From the NCBI RefSeq assembly GCF_017745675.1, contig NZ_JAFLJM010000018.1:43018-107017 (forward strand): a stretch of 64,000 nt of DNA, in the 5' to 3' direction. The number at the start of each line of letters is the position of its first letter. Within the stretch, counting starts at the first letter, position 1. The stretch is from Alkalihalobacillus sp. BA299 (GTDB taxonomy: Bacteria > Bacillota > Bacilli > Bacillales > Bacillaceae_F). Positions 1 to 8,668 of the stretch are shown piece after piece. Position numbers and translations under genes: made by a program. Under the pieces are notes generated by a model. It saw nothing but the letters and a program-made list of their open reading frames with translations, did no database searches and was not told the DNA's origin.

Positions 1-2
1 TA

Positions 3-971
3 GTTGAAGGATCTACCCGACTTGATGTCCCTCGTTCAAAAATGATGCTGGACTTAGCACGGAGAATAGATCATTATGTACAAGAATTATTAGAACAACT
101 TGTGTTTGACTCTGAATTATTTACACTTGAAGATTATCACGTGAAAATAATTGAAGAATATTTAGAGTTTTTCTCATACGGACTAAATATATTATTAAAA
201 GAAGACGAAGGTATATTCTGGCTAGAGGAAAATAAACTTGAAACATCATTTGTAATTATGCCTCGTCTAGTCGAAGATGTTTTGAAGAAAGATGTGTTTT
301 CACAAGGTATCCCATTTATATTTTCATCAGCAACGTTGTCAAAGAATGGTGATTTTTCGTACATTACTAATAGTCTCGGTATAACGAACTATACTTCATT
401 TACTGTTGCATCACCATTTGATTATGATGTACAAATGAAATTGAAAGGTCATATTGAACTCAATGAACACATGAAGTGGAAGCATATCGGGAATTCTTTA
501 GAAAATAACGCCGGACACTCTCTTATACTGTTTACATCAGTGGAGGAAATGAATCGTTTTCGCAAATGGGCAGATCAACGAACATGGGATTTTGAGATCG
601 TCTATGAAGGAGATCAAGAAATCAGTCTTTCAGTGCAACATTTCCAGCAAAATCAATCTACAGTGCTTTGTGCATATCACTTATGGGAAGGTCTGGATGT
701 GCCAGGTGAGGCGCTAACACAAGTAATTATTTCATCTTTACCATTTCCACCTCATGATCCAGTATTTCAAGCGAAACGAAAACATGTCGTAAATCCATTA
801 AAAGAAATTGATACCCCTTATATGCTCCTCCGTTTACGGCAAGGATTAGGTCGATTAATTCGAAGTCGTGAAGATCGTGGGATTGCCCATATTTGGATGA
901 CAGAAAACCAAAAAGTGGCATATTTTGAAGAAATCAAAAAAATCCTGCCAACTGACCTAAAGTGGGAATGA
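3..971 (+). CDS. DinG/YpvA-type ATP-dependent helicase, C-terminal part (5' end outside window)
   Basis: The frame is open to the left edge, so only the last 322 residues are visible. The visible part is the second RecA-like half of an XPD/DinG-like SF2 helicase. IFSSATLS is the motif before helicase motif IV, then come YHLWEGLDVPGEAL (motif V region) and RLRQGLGRLIRS (motif VI with arginine finger). B. subtilis YpvA and the C-terminal half of DinG share this layout. The Walker A part and any exonuclease domain lie outside, so YpvA and DinG cannot be told apart. The likely role is ATP-driven DNA unwinding in repair. A strong terminator follows directly. Family call is solid; exact orthology is not. 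Confidence 0.85.
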   Translation, partial: VEGSTRLDVPRSKMMLDLARRIDHYVQELLEQLVFDSELFTLEDYHVKIIEEYLEFFSYGLNILLKEDEGIFWLEENKLETSFVIMPRLVEDVLKKDVFSQGIPFIFSSATLSKNGDFSYITNSLGITNYTSFTVASPFDYDVQMKLKGHIELNEHMKWKHIGNSLENNAGHSLILFTSVEEMNRFRKWADQRTWDFEIVYEGDQEISLSVQHFQQNQSTVLCAYHLWEGLDVPGEALTQVIISSLPFPPHDPVFQAKRKHVVNPLKEIDTPYMLLRLRQGLGRLIRSREDRGIAHIWMTENQKVAYFEEIKKILPTDLKWE

Positions 972-976
972 TTTAT

Positions 977-1018
977 AGTAGGCTGACTCATATTGAAGTG
1001 TCAGCCTACTATTTTTTT
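977..1018 (+). terminator. Rho-independent terminator after the helicase gene
   Basis: A perfect 11-bp stem (977-987 paired with 1000-1010) closes a 12-nt loop and is followed by eight T residues. The GACTCA-type core of the left arm recurs in other hairpins of this window (see findings). Confidence 0.9.
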
Positions 1019-1289
1019 TATAAAATATTTCTAAATTAAATAATTAAATACCAAATAGGATGGTGCCTTTCATTGTAAGGGTTTTCAGATTTAGAGTTTT
1101 TTAATTTTTGTAGGATTTTTAGTTTTTAAAAATATTTATATAATTCATACTATACAAGTATTCATCCCTTATTGTATAATGTGTGTATACAAAAGTTTAT
1201 GCTTTATACAATGAATTTTGTATAAAGGGAATTAAGGTGGAACACATAGTCATAGCTGTTCCACTAGACTTCAGAGAGGGGATTTTTTT
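1019..1289 (+). promoter_or_regulatory. rocF leader with promoter element and two inverted repeats
   Basis: This AT-rich leader holds a TATAAT -10 candidate at 1175-1180, but I see no convincing -35. A 9-bp inverted repeat follows (1203-1211 / 1218-1226, TTTATACAA and its complement, 6-nt spacer). A 7-bp repeat GTGGAAC / GTTCCAC (1237-1243 / 1258-1264) could form a hairpin in the mRNA just before the ribosome binding site GAGAGGGG. Arginine catabolic genes in bacilli are usually controlled by RocR, AhrC and SigL. I do not see a clear SigL promoter, so these repeats are only operator candidates. Confidence 0.45.
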
Positions 1290-2195
1290 ATGAAAAAGTT
1301 TAAGAAAGTATCAATTATTGGAGTACCCATGGATTTAGGACAAAAACGTCGTGGGGTAGATATGGGACCAAGTGCAATGAGATATGCTGGACTAATTGAA
1401 GAAATTGAAGAGATTGGCTATGAAGTTAGAGATTATGGAGATCTGAAAATTGATCGTTCACAGGTAACTAATCAAGCACCTGAAAATTTAACAAATTTAC
1501 ATGAAGTCATTCGAGTTAGTGAAGAATTGCAAAGTGAAGTAGAAAAAATTCAAGAAGAAGGTAGTTTCCCTTTAGTTCTTGGTGGAGATCATAGTATGAG
1601 TATCGGATCGATTGCCGGATTAAGTAAGCGCTATCAAAACTTAGGTGTCATTTGGTATGATGCGCATGTAGACTTAAATACTGCAGAAACTTCTCCATCT
1701 GGAAATATACATGGGATGCCCCTAGCTGTGAATTTAGGAATTGGACATCCATCATTAGTAAATATTGGTGGATATTGTCCGAAAATTAAACCAGAAAATA
1801 TTGTCATTATTGGGGCTAGATCGATAGATGAAGGAGAAAGAGAGTTAATTAAAGAGCAGGGAATCAAAGTATATACGATGCATGAAATTGATCGTCTTGG
1901 AATGACTAAAGTAATTGAAGAAACGATTGAATACTTAGCAGCTAGAACGGATGGCGTACACTTAAGTCTAGACCTAGATGGAATAGACCCAACAGATGCT
2001 CCTGGGGTAGGGACGCCTGTTATTGGTGGAATTTCCTATCGAGAAAGCCATCTTGCCCTCGAGATGTTAGCAGAATCGAACGTTATTACTTCTGCAGAAT
2101 TCGTAGAGGTAAATCCAATCTTAGATATAAAAAATAAAACAGGGGATGTTGCAGTAGCATTAATAACTTCCCTTCTAGGAAAAAGACTATTATAA
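1290..2195 (+). CDS. rocF: Arginase
   Basis: Hydrolyses L-arginine to ornithine and urea in the cytoplasm, the first step of the Roc arginine catabolic route. At 301 residues it matches the usual Bacillus arginase length. The binuclear manganese site is visible: GGDHS near residue 98, DAHVDLN near 124 and DLDGIDP near 228, plus the NIHGMPL loop typical of arginase rather than agmatinase. The ATG follows a good ribosome binding site. A YjiH-type membrane protein starts 48 bp downstream with no terminator between, so the two are probably cotranscribed. A glutamate dehydrogenase lies at 56.9 kb, but nothing ties it to this operon. Confidence 0.93.
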   Translation: MKKFKKVSIIGVPMDLGQKRRGVDMGPSAMRYAGLIEEIEEIGYEVRDYGDLKIDRSQVTNQAPENLTNLHEVIRVSEELQSEVEKIQEEGSFPLVLGGDHSMSIGSIAGLSKRYQNLGVIWYDAHVDLNTAETSPSGNIHGMPLAVNLGIGHPSLVNIGGYCPKIKPENIVIIGARSIDEGERELIKEQGIKVYTMHEIDRLGMTKVIEETIEYLAARTDGVHLSLDLDGIDPTDAPGVGTPVIGGISYRESHLALEMLAESNVITSAEFVEVNPILDIKNKTGDVAVALITSLLGKRLL

Positions 2196-2243
2196 TGATA
2201 TATTGTTTGTATTTTAATTTTTTACATAAAGGGGGAGCTAGTA

Positions 2244-3626
2244 TTGGCTTCAAATAATATTGAGAAGCAAAAACAAGTTGAAAATAACTCAGCTTTAAAT
2301 AGTTATTTACTTTTCGTTATACCATCACTTCTCGGGATAATTTTATTTATGACTCCATTACAATTTGATGATGGCATTACGATTCCTGTTGCTTTTTTAG
2401 CAAAGCAGCTTGAAGGCCTATTAAGCGGTATTCTTCCATGGTTAGTTACAGTAATTTTATTCTTCGTATCTATTTTGACAGGATGGTTGTCGTTATTAAA
2501 GCCAAAAAAACTGTTAAAAAGTGAGGTTATTAAAGCCTTATTTTTAGTTCACCCTGCATGGTTTATAACTCGAGTATTTGGATTTATTTTTGCTGCGGTA
2601 ACATTACTAGAGATAGGTCCAGAATGGATTTGGTCTGAATATACAGGTGGTTTACTACTCTATGAACTCATTCCATTGTTATTTACGATCTTTTTATTTG
2701 CTGGCTTATTCTTACCGCTATTATTAAATTTTGGTTTACTAGAATTATGTGGTGTTTTACTAAACAAAGTAATGAGACCTATTTTTACCCTTCCAGGACG
2801 ATCTTCTATTGATTGTATGGCGTCATGGATGGGAGATGGGACAATCGGTGTATTATTAACAAATAAGCAATATGAAGAAGGATTTTATACAAAACGAGAG
2901 GCAGCTGTTATTGGTACGACATTTTCAGTTGTATCTATAACGTTTAGTATCGTAATTTTAACGTATATGAATTTAGAGCATATGTTTATTCCGTATTATT
3001 TAACGATCTTACTAGCTGGATTTGTCGCAGCTATCATTATGCCTCGTATCCCGCCGTTATCGCGTAAAGCTGATACGTATTTTGTTGAAAATCAACAGCG
3101 CTTTGACGAAAAAGAGTTGAAAGGGAAAGCATTATTTACACTTGGAATTGAAAAAGCTTTAGAGCGTGCCACGTCAAGCAATAATAGTTTTTCTGCTTCC
3201 TTTAAAGGTGGTATGAAAAATGTCTTCGATATGTGGTTTGGTGTTATTCCTGTCGTCATGGCTTTTGGAACAATTGCTTTAATAATTGCAGAACATACGT
3301 CTTTCTTCGCCATTTTAGGAGCGCCATTTGTCCCATTATTAAACATAATGCAAGTTCCAGAAGCGGCTCAAGCGGCTCAAACGATGGTGATAGGTTTTGC
3401 TGATATGTTCTTACCAGCTGTTATCGGAAGTGGAATCGAAAGTGAGTTTACACGCTTTGTCATTGCTTGTGTGTCAGTAACTCAACTAATCTACATGTCA
3501 GAGGTTGGTGGATTATTACTTGCTTCGAAATTACCTGTAAAGTTTAGTGATCTAGTTATCATTTTCTTTGAACGTACGTTAATTACACTTCCTGTTATTG
3601 TAGTCATCGCTCATTTTATTTTTTAA
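2244..3626 (+). CDS. YjiH family multi-pass membrane protein (nucleoside-recognition/Gate domain)
   Basis: A 460-residue integral membrane protein with about ten hydrophobic segments, similar to the YjiH/Gate-domain family. Members have been placed near nucleoside transport and spore-maturation (SpmA/SpmB) proteins, but no substrate is established. The TTG start is set by GGGGGAG at 2231-2237, six bases upstream. A conserved-looking stretch around DCMASWMGDGTIGVLL sits in the middle, and a cytoplasmic loop of about 50 polar residues follows residue 270. Its position directly after arginase suggests movement of arginine, ornithine, urea or a related compound; that is inference from context only. 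Confidence 0.75.
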   Translation: MASNNIEKQKQVENNSALNSYLLFVIPSLLGIILFMTPLQFDDGITIPVAFLAKQLEGLLSGILPWLVTVILFFVSILTGWLSLLKPKKLLKSEVIKALFLVHPAWFITRVFGFIFAAVTLLEIGPEWIWSEYTGGLLLYELIPLLFTIFLFAGLFLPLLLNFGLLELCGVLLNKVMRPIFTLPGRSSIDCMASWMGDGTIGVLLTNKQYEEGFYTKREAAVIGTTFSVVSITFSIVILTYMNLEHMFIPYYLTILLAGFVAAIIMPRIPPLSRKADTYFVENQQRFDEKELKGKALFTLGIEKALERATSSNNSFSASFKGGMKNVFDMWFGVIPVVMAFGTIALIIAEHTSFFAILGAPFVPLLNIMQVPEAAQAAQTMVIGFADMFLPAVIGSGIESEFTRFVIACVSVTQLIYMSEVGGLLLASKLPVKFSDLVIIFFERTLITLPVIVVIAHFIF

Positions 3627-3673
3627 TATGTGTAAAGTACCGATTATAAAATGAAATAACGGTCTTTTCATAA

Positions 3674-3702
3674 AACGAGGACCCCTTAATGGAGTCCTCG
3701 TT
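3674..3702. terminator. Terminator between yjiH and the cold-shock gene, probably bidirectional
   Basis: A 9-bp stem AACGAGGAC / GTCCTCGTT (3674-3682 / 3694-3702) lies between two convergent genes. TTTT follows on the minus strand; on the plus strand a looser T-rich run follows. Confidence 0.75.
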
Positions 3703-3705
3703 AAC

Positions 3706-3903
3706 TTATTTTTGAACGTTAGCAGCTTGTGGTCCACGTGCGCCTTGTTCAATATCAAACGTTACAGTTTGACCTTCGTCAAGTGATTTAAATCCATCAC
3801 CTTGAATTGCTGAAAAGTGTACGAATACATCTTCTCCACCTTCTACCTCAATGAATCCAAAACCTTTTTCTGAATTAAACCATTTTACTTTTCCTTGTGC
3901 CAT
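3706..3903 (-). CDS. Cold-shock protein of the CspA/CspB family
   Basis: A 65-residue single cold-shock domain. The RNA-binding motifs RNP1 (KGFGFIEV, residues about 13-20) and RNP2 (VFVHF, about 27-31) are intact. It binds single-stranded RNA and DNA and acts as an RNA chaperone that keeps mRNA translatable at low temperature. The start is preceded by GGAGG. The upstream promoter at about 4034-4063 predicts a leader of roughly 120 nt, as expected for cold-shock mRNAs. Bacilli carry several close Csp paralogues, so no letter is assigned. Confidence 0.95.
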   Translation of the reverse strand: MAQGKVKWFNSEKGFGFIEVEGGEDVFVHFSAIQGDGFKSLDEGQTVTFDIEQGARGPQAANVQK

Positions 3904-4033
3904 GTTTAAGCCTCCAAAGTGGTTATCCCACGATAGTATTACTATTCTTGTCCAATCAACACTGTGAAAACTGAAATTACTTATTATGTAAGTATTTGTT
4001 CTTTATGTTATCGGAGCAAAAATAATTGTACTC

Positions 4034-4063
4034 ATCATAGCAGTTTGTCGTAGATAAAAGCAA
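4034..4063 (-). promoter_or_regulatory. Probable SigA promoter of the cold-shock gene with long 5' UTR
   Basis: Reading the minus strand, TTGCTT (4063-4058) and TATGAT (4039-4034) are separated by 18 bp. Transcription would begin near 4027, giving a leader of about 120 nt before the ATG at 3903. Long structured leaders are characteristic of cold-shock genes. Confidence 0.5.
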
Positions 4064-4206
4064 GTTTTTTCCAAAGGAAAATTATAACAAAATACCATTT
4101 AACATTTTTTTACATATTTTACAGAATGTCTTTTAGAAAATTGCATTTTTTATGTAAATCAGTTTATGCTAATTTATATATAATTTTACTAAAAGGTGGA
4201 ATAAAT

Positions 4207-5157
4207 GTGGCTTATTTACTACTTACCGTCGGTTTTACTCTTCTTATAATAGGTGCAAATTTATTTGTAGATGGTTCATCAAAAATTGCAGCGATACTCC
4301 GCGTCCCCCCGATTTTAATTGGATTGACGATCGTTGCATTTGGAACGAGTTCACCTGAGGCTACAGTAAGTATTATTGCAGCGATAGAAGATAATGCTGA
4401 TGTAGCTTTAGGGAATGTTATTGGTAGTAATATTTTTAACATTACTCTTGTGGTCGGAATTACGGCATTATTAAACCCGTTAAAAGTTGAAAGTGAAACA
4501 CTTCGCAAGGAGATTCCTTTTACATTTTTAGCGAGTATTGCTTTGTTAATTCTTATGAGTGATATTACACTTCAAACATTGAACAATAACTATATTAATC
4601 GCAGTGATGGGTTTATTTTTCTTTTATTCTTTAGTGTTTTCATTTATTACATCTTTGAAGTTGCAAGAAATAGTCGAGAAAAAATTACAGAAGAGAAAAT
4701 ACCGAAAAGTTCATTAGGCAAAAATGTATTAATAACATTAATTGGTTTAGCAGCAATCATTTTTGGTGGAGATCTTGTTGTTAAAAACAGTACAAACATA
4801 GCCTTTACTTTAGGGATGAGTGAAACGTTAGTCGGATTAACGATTGTTGGCGTTGGAACTTCTTTACCTGAGTTAGTCACTTCGATTACAGCTGCTATAA
4901 AAAAACAAAGTGAACTCGCATTAGGTAACATCGTAGGGAGCAATATATTTAATATATTATTTATTCTAGGATTATCTTCAGTAATAACACCGCTACCAGT
5001 AAACAGTAAAGTATTTACTGATGTCATTTTGATGATTGTATTAACAGTATTGTTATTTATATTTTCAAGGACCAAATATAAAGTTGCTAAATCAGAAGGG
5101 ATAACCCTTGTATTAGCCTATATCCTCTATACAATTTATATCGTACTTAGAAATTAA
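4207..5157 (+). CDS. Calcium/cation antiporter (CaCA, YrbG-like Na+/Ca2+ exchanger)
   Basis: A 316-residue membrane protein with two inverted halves, each carrying the alpha-repeat signature: GTSSPEATVSI with GNVIGSNIFN in the N half, GTSLPELVTSI with GNIVGSNIFN in the C half. The acidic residues in the GxxxPE motifs bind the transported cation. A polar loop of about 30 residues joins the halves. A longer reading from 4126 is possible, but GTG 4207 has AAGGTGG at the right distance, and its paralogue at 46.6-47.6 kb starts at the same place (VYLLLLVGF). The likely role is Ca2+ or Na+ extrusion. Confidence 0.87.
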   Translation: MAYLLLTVGFTLLIIGANLFVDGSSKIAAILRVPPILIGLTIVAFGTSSPEATVSIIAAIEDNADVALGNVIGSNIFNITLVVGITALLNPLKVESETLRKEIPFTFLASIALLILMSDITLQTLNNNYINRSDGFIFLLFFSVFIYYIFEVARNSREKITEEKIPKSSLGKNVLITLIGLAAIIFGGDLVVKNSTNIAFTLGMSETLVGLTIVGVGTSLPELVTSITAAIKKQSELALGNIVGSNIFNILFILGLSSVITPLPVNSKVFTDVILMIVLTVLLFIFSRTKYKVAKSEGITLVLAYILYTIYIVLRN

Positions 5158-5225
5158 TATTTAACTTCTATTTTATTAAAAGTTGTGCAGTGTAGAAGAA
5201 TGTTATGTTTTGTCGAAAATAAAAT

Positions 5226-5253
5226 TTGCAAAATTCTTATTTTTGAATATAAA
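5226..5253 (+). promoter_or_regulatory. Candidate SigA promoter for the enoyl-CoA hydratase operon
   Basis: TTGCAA (5226-5231) and TATAAA (5248-5253) are 16 bp apart, 54 bp before the gene. Match is fair only. Confidence 0.35.
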
Positions 5254-5307
5254 GTTTGATACACTTAAATAGAAAAATTATCTTTAATTATAAGAGGAGG
5301 AATACAT

Positions 5308-6096
5308 ATGGAAAATCAAAGTGTTGTATTATCCGTTGAAAACAATGTCGGCATCGTAACATTAAATCGGCTAGAAGTTGGAAATGCTATAGACTTACAA
5401 ATGGCTAAAGCATTATTGGACGTTGCTATAAGCTGTTCAGAAAATGATGATATTCGAGCCGTTGTCATTACTGGAGCGGGAAATAAATTTTCAGTTGGTG
5501 GAGATTTAAAAAGCTTTGCCAAAGAAGGGGAAGAGATAGCTTCTCACTTGAAACATGTTACCGCTTACTTACATCAAGCGATTTCTTATTTTGCAAGAAT
5601 GAATAAACCGTTCATCGGTGCTGTGAACGGCATTGCAGCAGGGGCAGGAATGAGCCTTGCGTGTGCATGTGACCTCGTTTATGCATCTGATCATGCTAAA
5701 TTTGTCATGGCTTATAACAAAATTGGTTTAACACCTGATGGGTCAGGCAGTTACTTTTTACCTCGTATCGTTGGCATGAAAAGAGCATTGGAGCTAATGT
5801 ATACGAATCGTATCTTAAATGCCCATGAAGCGAATGAATGGGGAATTGTTAACCATGTCATTGCTGAAGAACAGTTAATGAACGTTGTAATTGAATTGGC
5901 AGAATCGCTTGCAAAAGGTCCAATGAATGCATTTGGAGCAACGAAAAAATTATTCGCGCACTCCTTACAAGAAACACTTGAATCTCAAATGGCTATAGAA
6001 TCAACGCAATTGGCCGAACGATCAATCAGTCAGGAAGGGCAAGAAGGAATTTCGGCATTTCTTGAAAAAAGAGAGCCTAATTATTTTAATAAATAG
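5308..6096 (+). CDS. Enoyl-CoA hydratase/isomerase family protein
   Basis: 262 residues with the crotonase fold. The oxyanion-hole segments are visible: FSVGGDLKSF near residue 61 and NGIAAGAGMSLACACDL near 107. The active-site region KIGLTPDGSGSYFLPRIVG (near 145) has an Asp (TPDGS) where classical hydratases carry Glu, as in several isomerase-type members such as the PaaG group. It hydrates or isomerises an unsaturated acyl-CoA in the cytoplasm; the substrate is not evident. A PaaI-type thioesterase starts 11 bp downstream, so the two form an operon, perhaps a small acyl-CoA or phenylacetyl-CoA side pathway. GAGGAGG precedes the ATG. Confidence 0.88.
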   Translation: MENQSVVLSVENNVGIVTLNRLEVGNAIDLQMAKALLDVAISCSENDDIRAVVITGAGNKFSVGGDLKSFAKEGEEIASHLKHVTAYLHQAISYFARMNKPFIGAVNGIAAGAGMSLACACDLVYASDHAKFVMAYNKIGLTPDGSGSYFLPRIVGMKRALELMYTNRILNAHEANEWGIVNHVIAEEQLMNVVIELAESLAKGPMNAFGATKKLFAHSLQETLESQMAIESTQLAERSISQEGQEGISAFLEKREPNYFNK

Positions 6097-6107
6097 GGGG
6101 AGATAGA

Positions 6108-6542
6108 ATGAATAAGGAATTCGTAATTAAACAAGCACAATATGCAGCAGAAAAAACTGAATTAGCTCCAGAAAAAGCTTTTCTATTTCAATTTTTTGAT
6201 TTTCAATTTTCTTATGATGATGAAAAAAGGGAATGTACGATTGAATGTCCGGTGAGTGAAACAATGTTCAACCCAATCGGAACGGTTCATGGTGGAATTT
6301 ATACATATCTTGCTGACACTGCAATTGGTCATTTGAATTTCCGCTTCAAAGAAGATCCTTATGTATCGTTAGAATTAAAAACGAATCATTTAAAAGCCAT
6401 TACAAGTGGAAAACTAATTGCTAAAGCAAGATATACTAAAGATGGATATAATGTTCTTTTCACAGAATGTGACATTTATAATGAACTAGGAGACATTGTA
6501 AGCAAAACATCAGGCACATTTTACAGAGTCAAAAAACGCTAA
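6108..6542 (+). CDS. PaaI-type hotdog-fold acyl-CoA thioesterase
   Basis: 144 residues of hotdog fold. The diagnostic active-site loop is NPIGTVHGGIYTYLADTAIG at about residues 61-80, whose HGG and Asp are the usual catalytic elements. It hydrolyses acyl-CoA, often to free CoA from dead-end thioesters. The gene is the second of an operon with the enoyl-CoA hydratase, with AGGGGGAG just before the ATG. The pairing suggests that this thioesterase clears products of the upstream crotonase. Confidence 0.87.
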   Translation: MNKEFVIKQAQYAAEKTELAPEKAFLFQFFDFQFSYDDEKRECTIECPVSETMFNPIGTVHGGIYTYLADTAIGHLNFRFKEDPYVSLELKTNHLKAITSGKLIAKARYTKDGYNVLFTECDIYNELGDIVSKTSGTFYRVKKR

Positions 6543-6559
6543 AATTTATATGCGAATAA

Positions 6560-6584
6560 AAAGCTAGGGCGAGGCCCCAGCTTT
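6560..6584 (-). terminator. Terminator of the small minus-strand gene at 6.6 kb
   Basis: Stem 6560-6570 with 6574-6584 and a GAG loop, one mismatch. On the minus strand it is followed by a run of T, so it serves the minus-strand gene; on the plus strand it may also end the thioesterase operon. Confidence 0.65.
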
Positions 6585-6600
6585 CAAAAAGGGTGATTTC

Positions 6601-6804
6601 TCATTCATCCTCAAAATATTGACGAAATTCCTTAGAGTGTTTTTGACTTTTTTCAGTAAAATAAGGATTTTCTTCTGTTGAACTTTTTGGGTCTAAATTT
6701 GTTTTCATTACAATGGTTGGGCTATTTGTCGGTTCCGCTATTATTCGATCTGACAGTTTATCAAAGTCCGGTATGTTTTGGTTACCTAACTTATTTTTCT
6801 TCAT
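6601..6804 (-). CDS. Small hydrophilic protein, function unknown (67 aa)
   Basis: ATG at 6804 has AAGGAGG eight bases upstream; a GTG at 6813 overlaps that site and is therefore unlikely. The product is very polar, rich in Asn, Lys and Glu, with no membrane segment or cysteine, and ends in an acidic tail (YFEDE). I do not recognise the family. Strong translation signals and its own terminator argue that it is real. Small Lys/Asn-rich proteins of this kind are common among spore-associated proteins of bacilli, but there is no direct sign of that here. Confidence 0.65.
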   Translation of the reverse strand: MKKNKLGNQNIPDFDKLSDRIIAEPTNSPTIVMKTNLDPKSSTEENPYFTEKSQKHSKEFRQYFEDE

Positions 6805-6980
6805 TTCGTACACCTCCTTAATTTTTATGGTGCATACTTCTGTAAGAAAATATGTAGAAAAATAAATAGTGAATAGCTCAATTGTACAATAATCTCTCAG
6901 TTTTTATAAAAAAATGATTGCTAATTCTACAGCTTTTAATATATATTAGAAGTAATACGAATCGGGAGAGTGATGGAATT

Positions 6981-8246
6981 TTGGACAGTATACCCTATGA
7001 CTCGATTATCTTATTAGGGGCATTGTTATTGTTATCAGGATATTTTTCTGCATCGGAAACTGCGATTACGAGTGTCAATAAAATAAGGCTCCGTAATCAA
7101 GCCGAGAACAATAATGTAAAAGCAAAACGTTCACTAGATATGGCGGAAAATTTCGACCAAAGCCTTTCAACCATTTTAATTGGTAACAACATTGTAAACA
7201 TTGCGATGGCTACAATTGCTACTAAAATTGCGACTGATCTGTTTGGTAGCAATGGAAGCACTCTGCTTATTACAACATTTGTTATTACCTTGTTAGTTCT
7301 AGTCTTTGGTGAAATTCTACCGAAATCTTTAGCGAAACAATATGCAGAAAAATATTTACTTGCAATCTCTGCAACTTTAAAGACGGTCATGAATATCTTC
7401 TATCCAATAACATGGCTTTTTGTTAAACTCAAATTAGGAATCGATAAACTAATGGGAGCAAAAGATGAAGAGCCTAGTGTAACTGAGGAGGATGTTAAAG
7501 CCTTAGTGGAAATTGGAGAAGAGGAAGGGACATTTCACACTCAAGAACGGGAACTCCTTCATAATGCAATCGAATTTGACGACATTGTGGTTAAGGATAT
7601 TTTAACTCCTCGACCAGATGTAATAGCGGTATCGGTTGATACACCTATTGAAGAAATAAAAGATGTGTTTATTAACGAAAAGTATTCACGCGTTCCTGTA
7701 TATAATGGCTCAATCGATAACATTGTAGGAATTATTTCACACCGGGACTTTTTTACAATGTACGTGCAAGATAATAATTTTGTTTTAAACAACATTATTC
7801 GAAAACCACACTTTGTAATTGGCTCGGTTAAAATTTCTCACCTTTTAAAGGAGTTACAAAAAAACAAAGTCCACTTGGCAATTGTCCTAGATGAATATGG
7901 TGGTACTGCGGGTATCATTTCAATTGAAGATATACTCGAGGAAATTGTCGGTGAAATTTGGGATGAACATGATGAAAGTGAACAATTAATTGAAGTACTA
8001 GATAACGGAAAATTACGGTTAGATGGACGAATTTCAGTTGAAGAATTTTGTGAATCCATCAATGTTGCAATTCCAGAAACAAGCTCCAATACATTGGGGG
8101 GCTGGATTTCAGATACACTTGGTTACCTCCCCAAAAAAGGCGAGACCATGGTATATGAAAATATAAAAATATATATTGAAGAAGTTCGTAATCGTAGAAT
8201 TCAAAAAGCAACTATTGAAATCAATACTGAAGTTCAAACTGCATAA
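6981..8246 (+). CDS. HlyC/CorC family transporter (CNNM-type membrane domain, CBS pair, CorC_HlyC domain)
   Basis: About 421 residues. An N-terminal CNNM/DUF21 membrane domain (GYFSASETAITSVNKIRL near the start, three to four hydrophobic segments) is followed by two CBS domains (residues about 200-320: ILTPRPDVIAV, KYSRVPVYNG, EYGGTAGIISIEDILEEIVG) and a C-terminal CorC_HlyC domain (LRLDGRISVEEF onward). This family is linked to Mg2+ or Na+/Mg2+ transport and resistance, with CBS domains sensing nucleotide. A longer reading from 6918 lacks a ribosome site; TTG 6981 follows GGGAGAG at 6964-6970 and gives a start in line with relatives. Monocistronic with a strong terminator. Confidence 0.86.
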   Translation: MDSIPYDSIILLGALLLLSGYFSASETAITSVNKIRLRNQAENNNVKAKRSLDMAENFDQSLSTILIGNNIVNIAMATIATKIATDLFGSNGSTLLITTFVITLLVLVFGEILPKSLAKQYAEKYLLAISATLKTVMNIFYPITWLFVKLKLGIDKLMGAKDEEPSVTEEDVKALVEIGEEEGTFHTQERELLHNAIEFDDIVVKDILTPRPDVIAVSVDTPIEEIKDVFINEKYSRVPVYNGSIDNIVGIISHRDFFTMYVQDNNFVLNNIIRKPHFVIGSVKISHLLKELQKNKVHLAIVLDEYGGTAGIISIEDILEEIVGEIWDEHDESEQLIEVLDNGKLRLDGRISVEEFCESINVAIPETSSNTLGGWISDTLGYLPKKGETMVYENIKIYIEEVRNRRIQKATIEINTEVQTA

Positions 8247-8260
8247 TCTCTAAGAATATA

Positions 8261-8293
8261 AAGAAAAGCAAAGGATCCTCCTTTGCTTTTCTT
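8261..8293 (+). terminator. Terminator after the CorC-type gene
   Basis: A perfect 15-bp stem (8261-8275 / 8279-8293) with a 3-nt loop, ending in a T-rich stretch. Confidence 0.9.
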
Positions 8294-8530
8294 TTAAATT
8301 TAAATAGTCCTTCACTCTTATAGTCTGTTTTATTAAATGCTACTAGGTCTTTGAAGGTAAAATTATTTACTAGCCTACCTTTCTACCGAAGAGATACCTA
8401 ATGCCAAATTAGCCCGAAGTATATCCTCCTCCGAATGTCTATCTGACCTTCATATTAATGGTACTATCATAACTTTATCAATTTTCGAATAAAATCTCTT
8501 AATCATCTTTTTTTATTACAAGCCTGCAAA
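8294..8530. other. AT-rich stretch without a recognisable gene
   Basis: No open frame with a plausible ribosome site was found on either strand. It precedes the metalloprotease-like frame and may be decayed sequence. Confidence 0.4.
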
Positions 8531-8668
8531 AGGGGGTGTACTACATTTAAAATTATAGAGGCATTAGACTTTGTATTCGAACCTGCTGAGGTTATAAGGA
8601 AGCAGTATAAAATTTCTAAAAAGCATGTCATCCAAGCGTTATCAGGGATTCGAGCTACTATTGAATGG

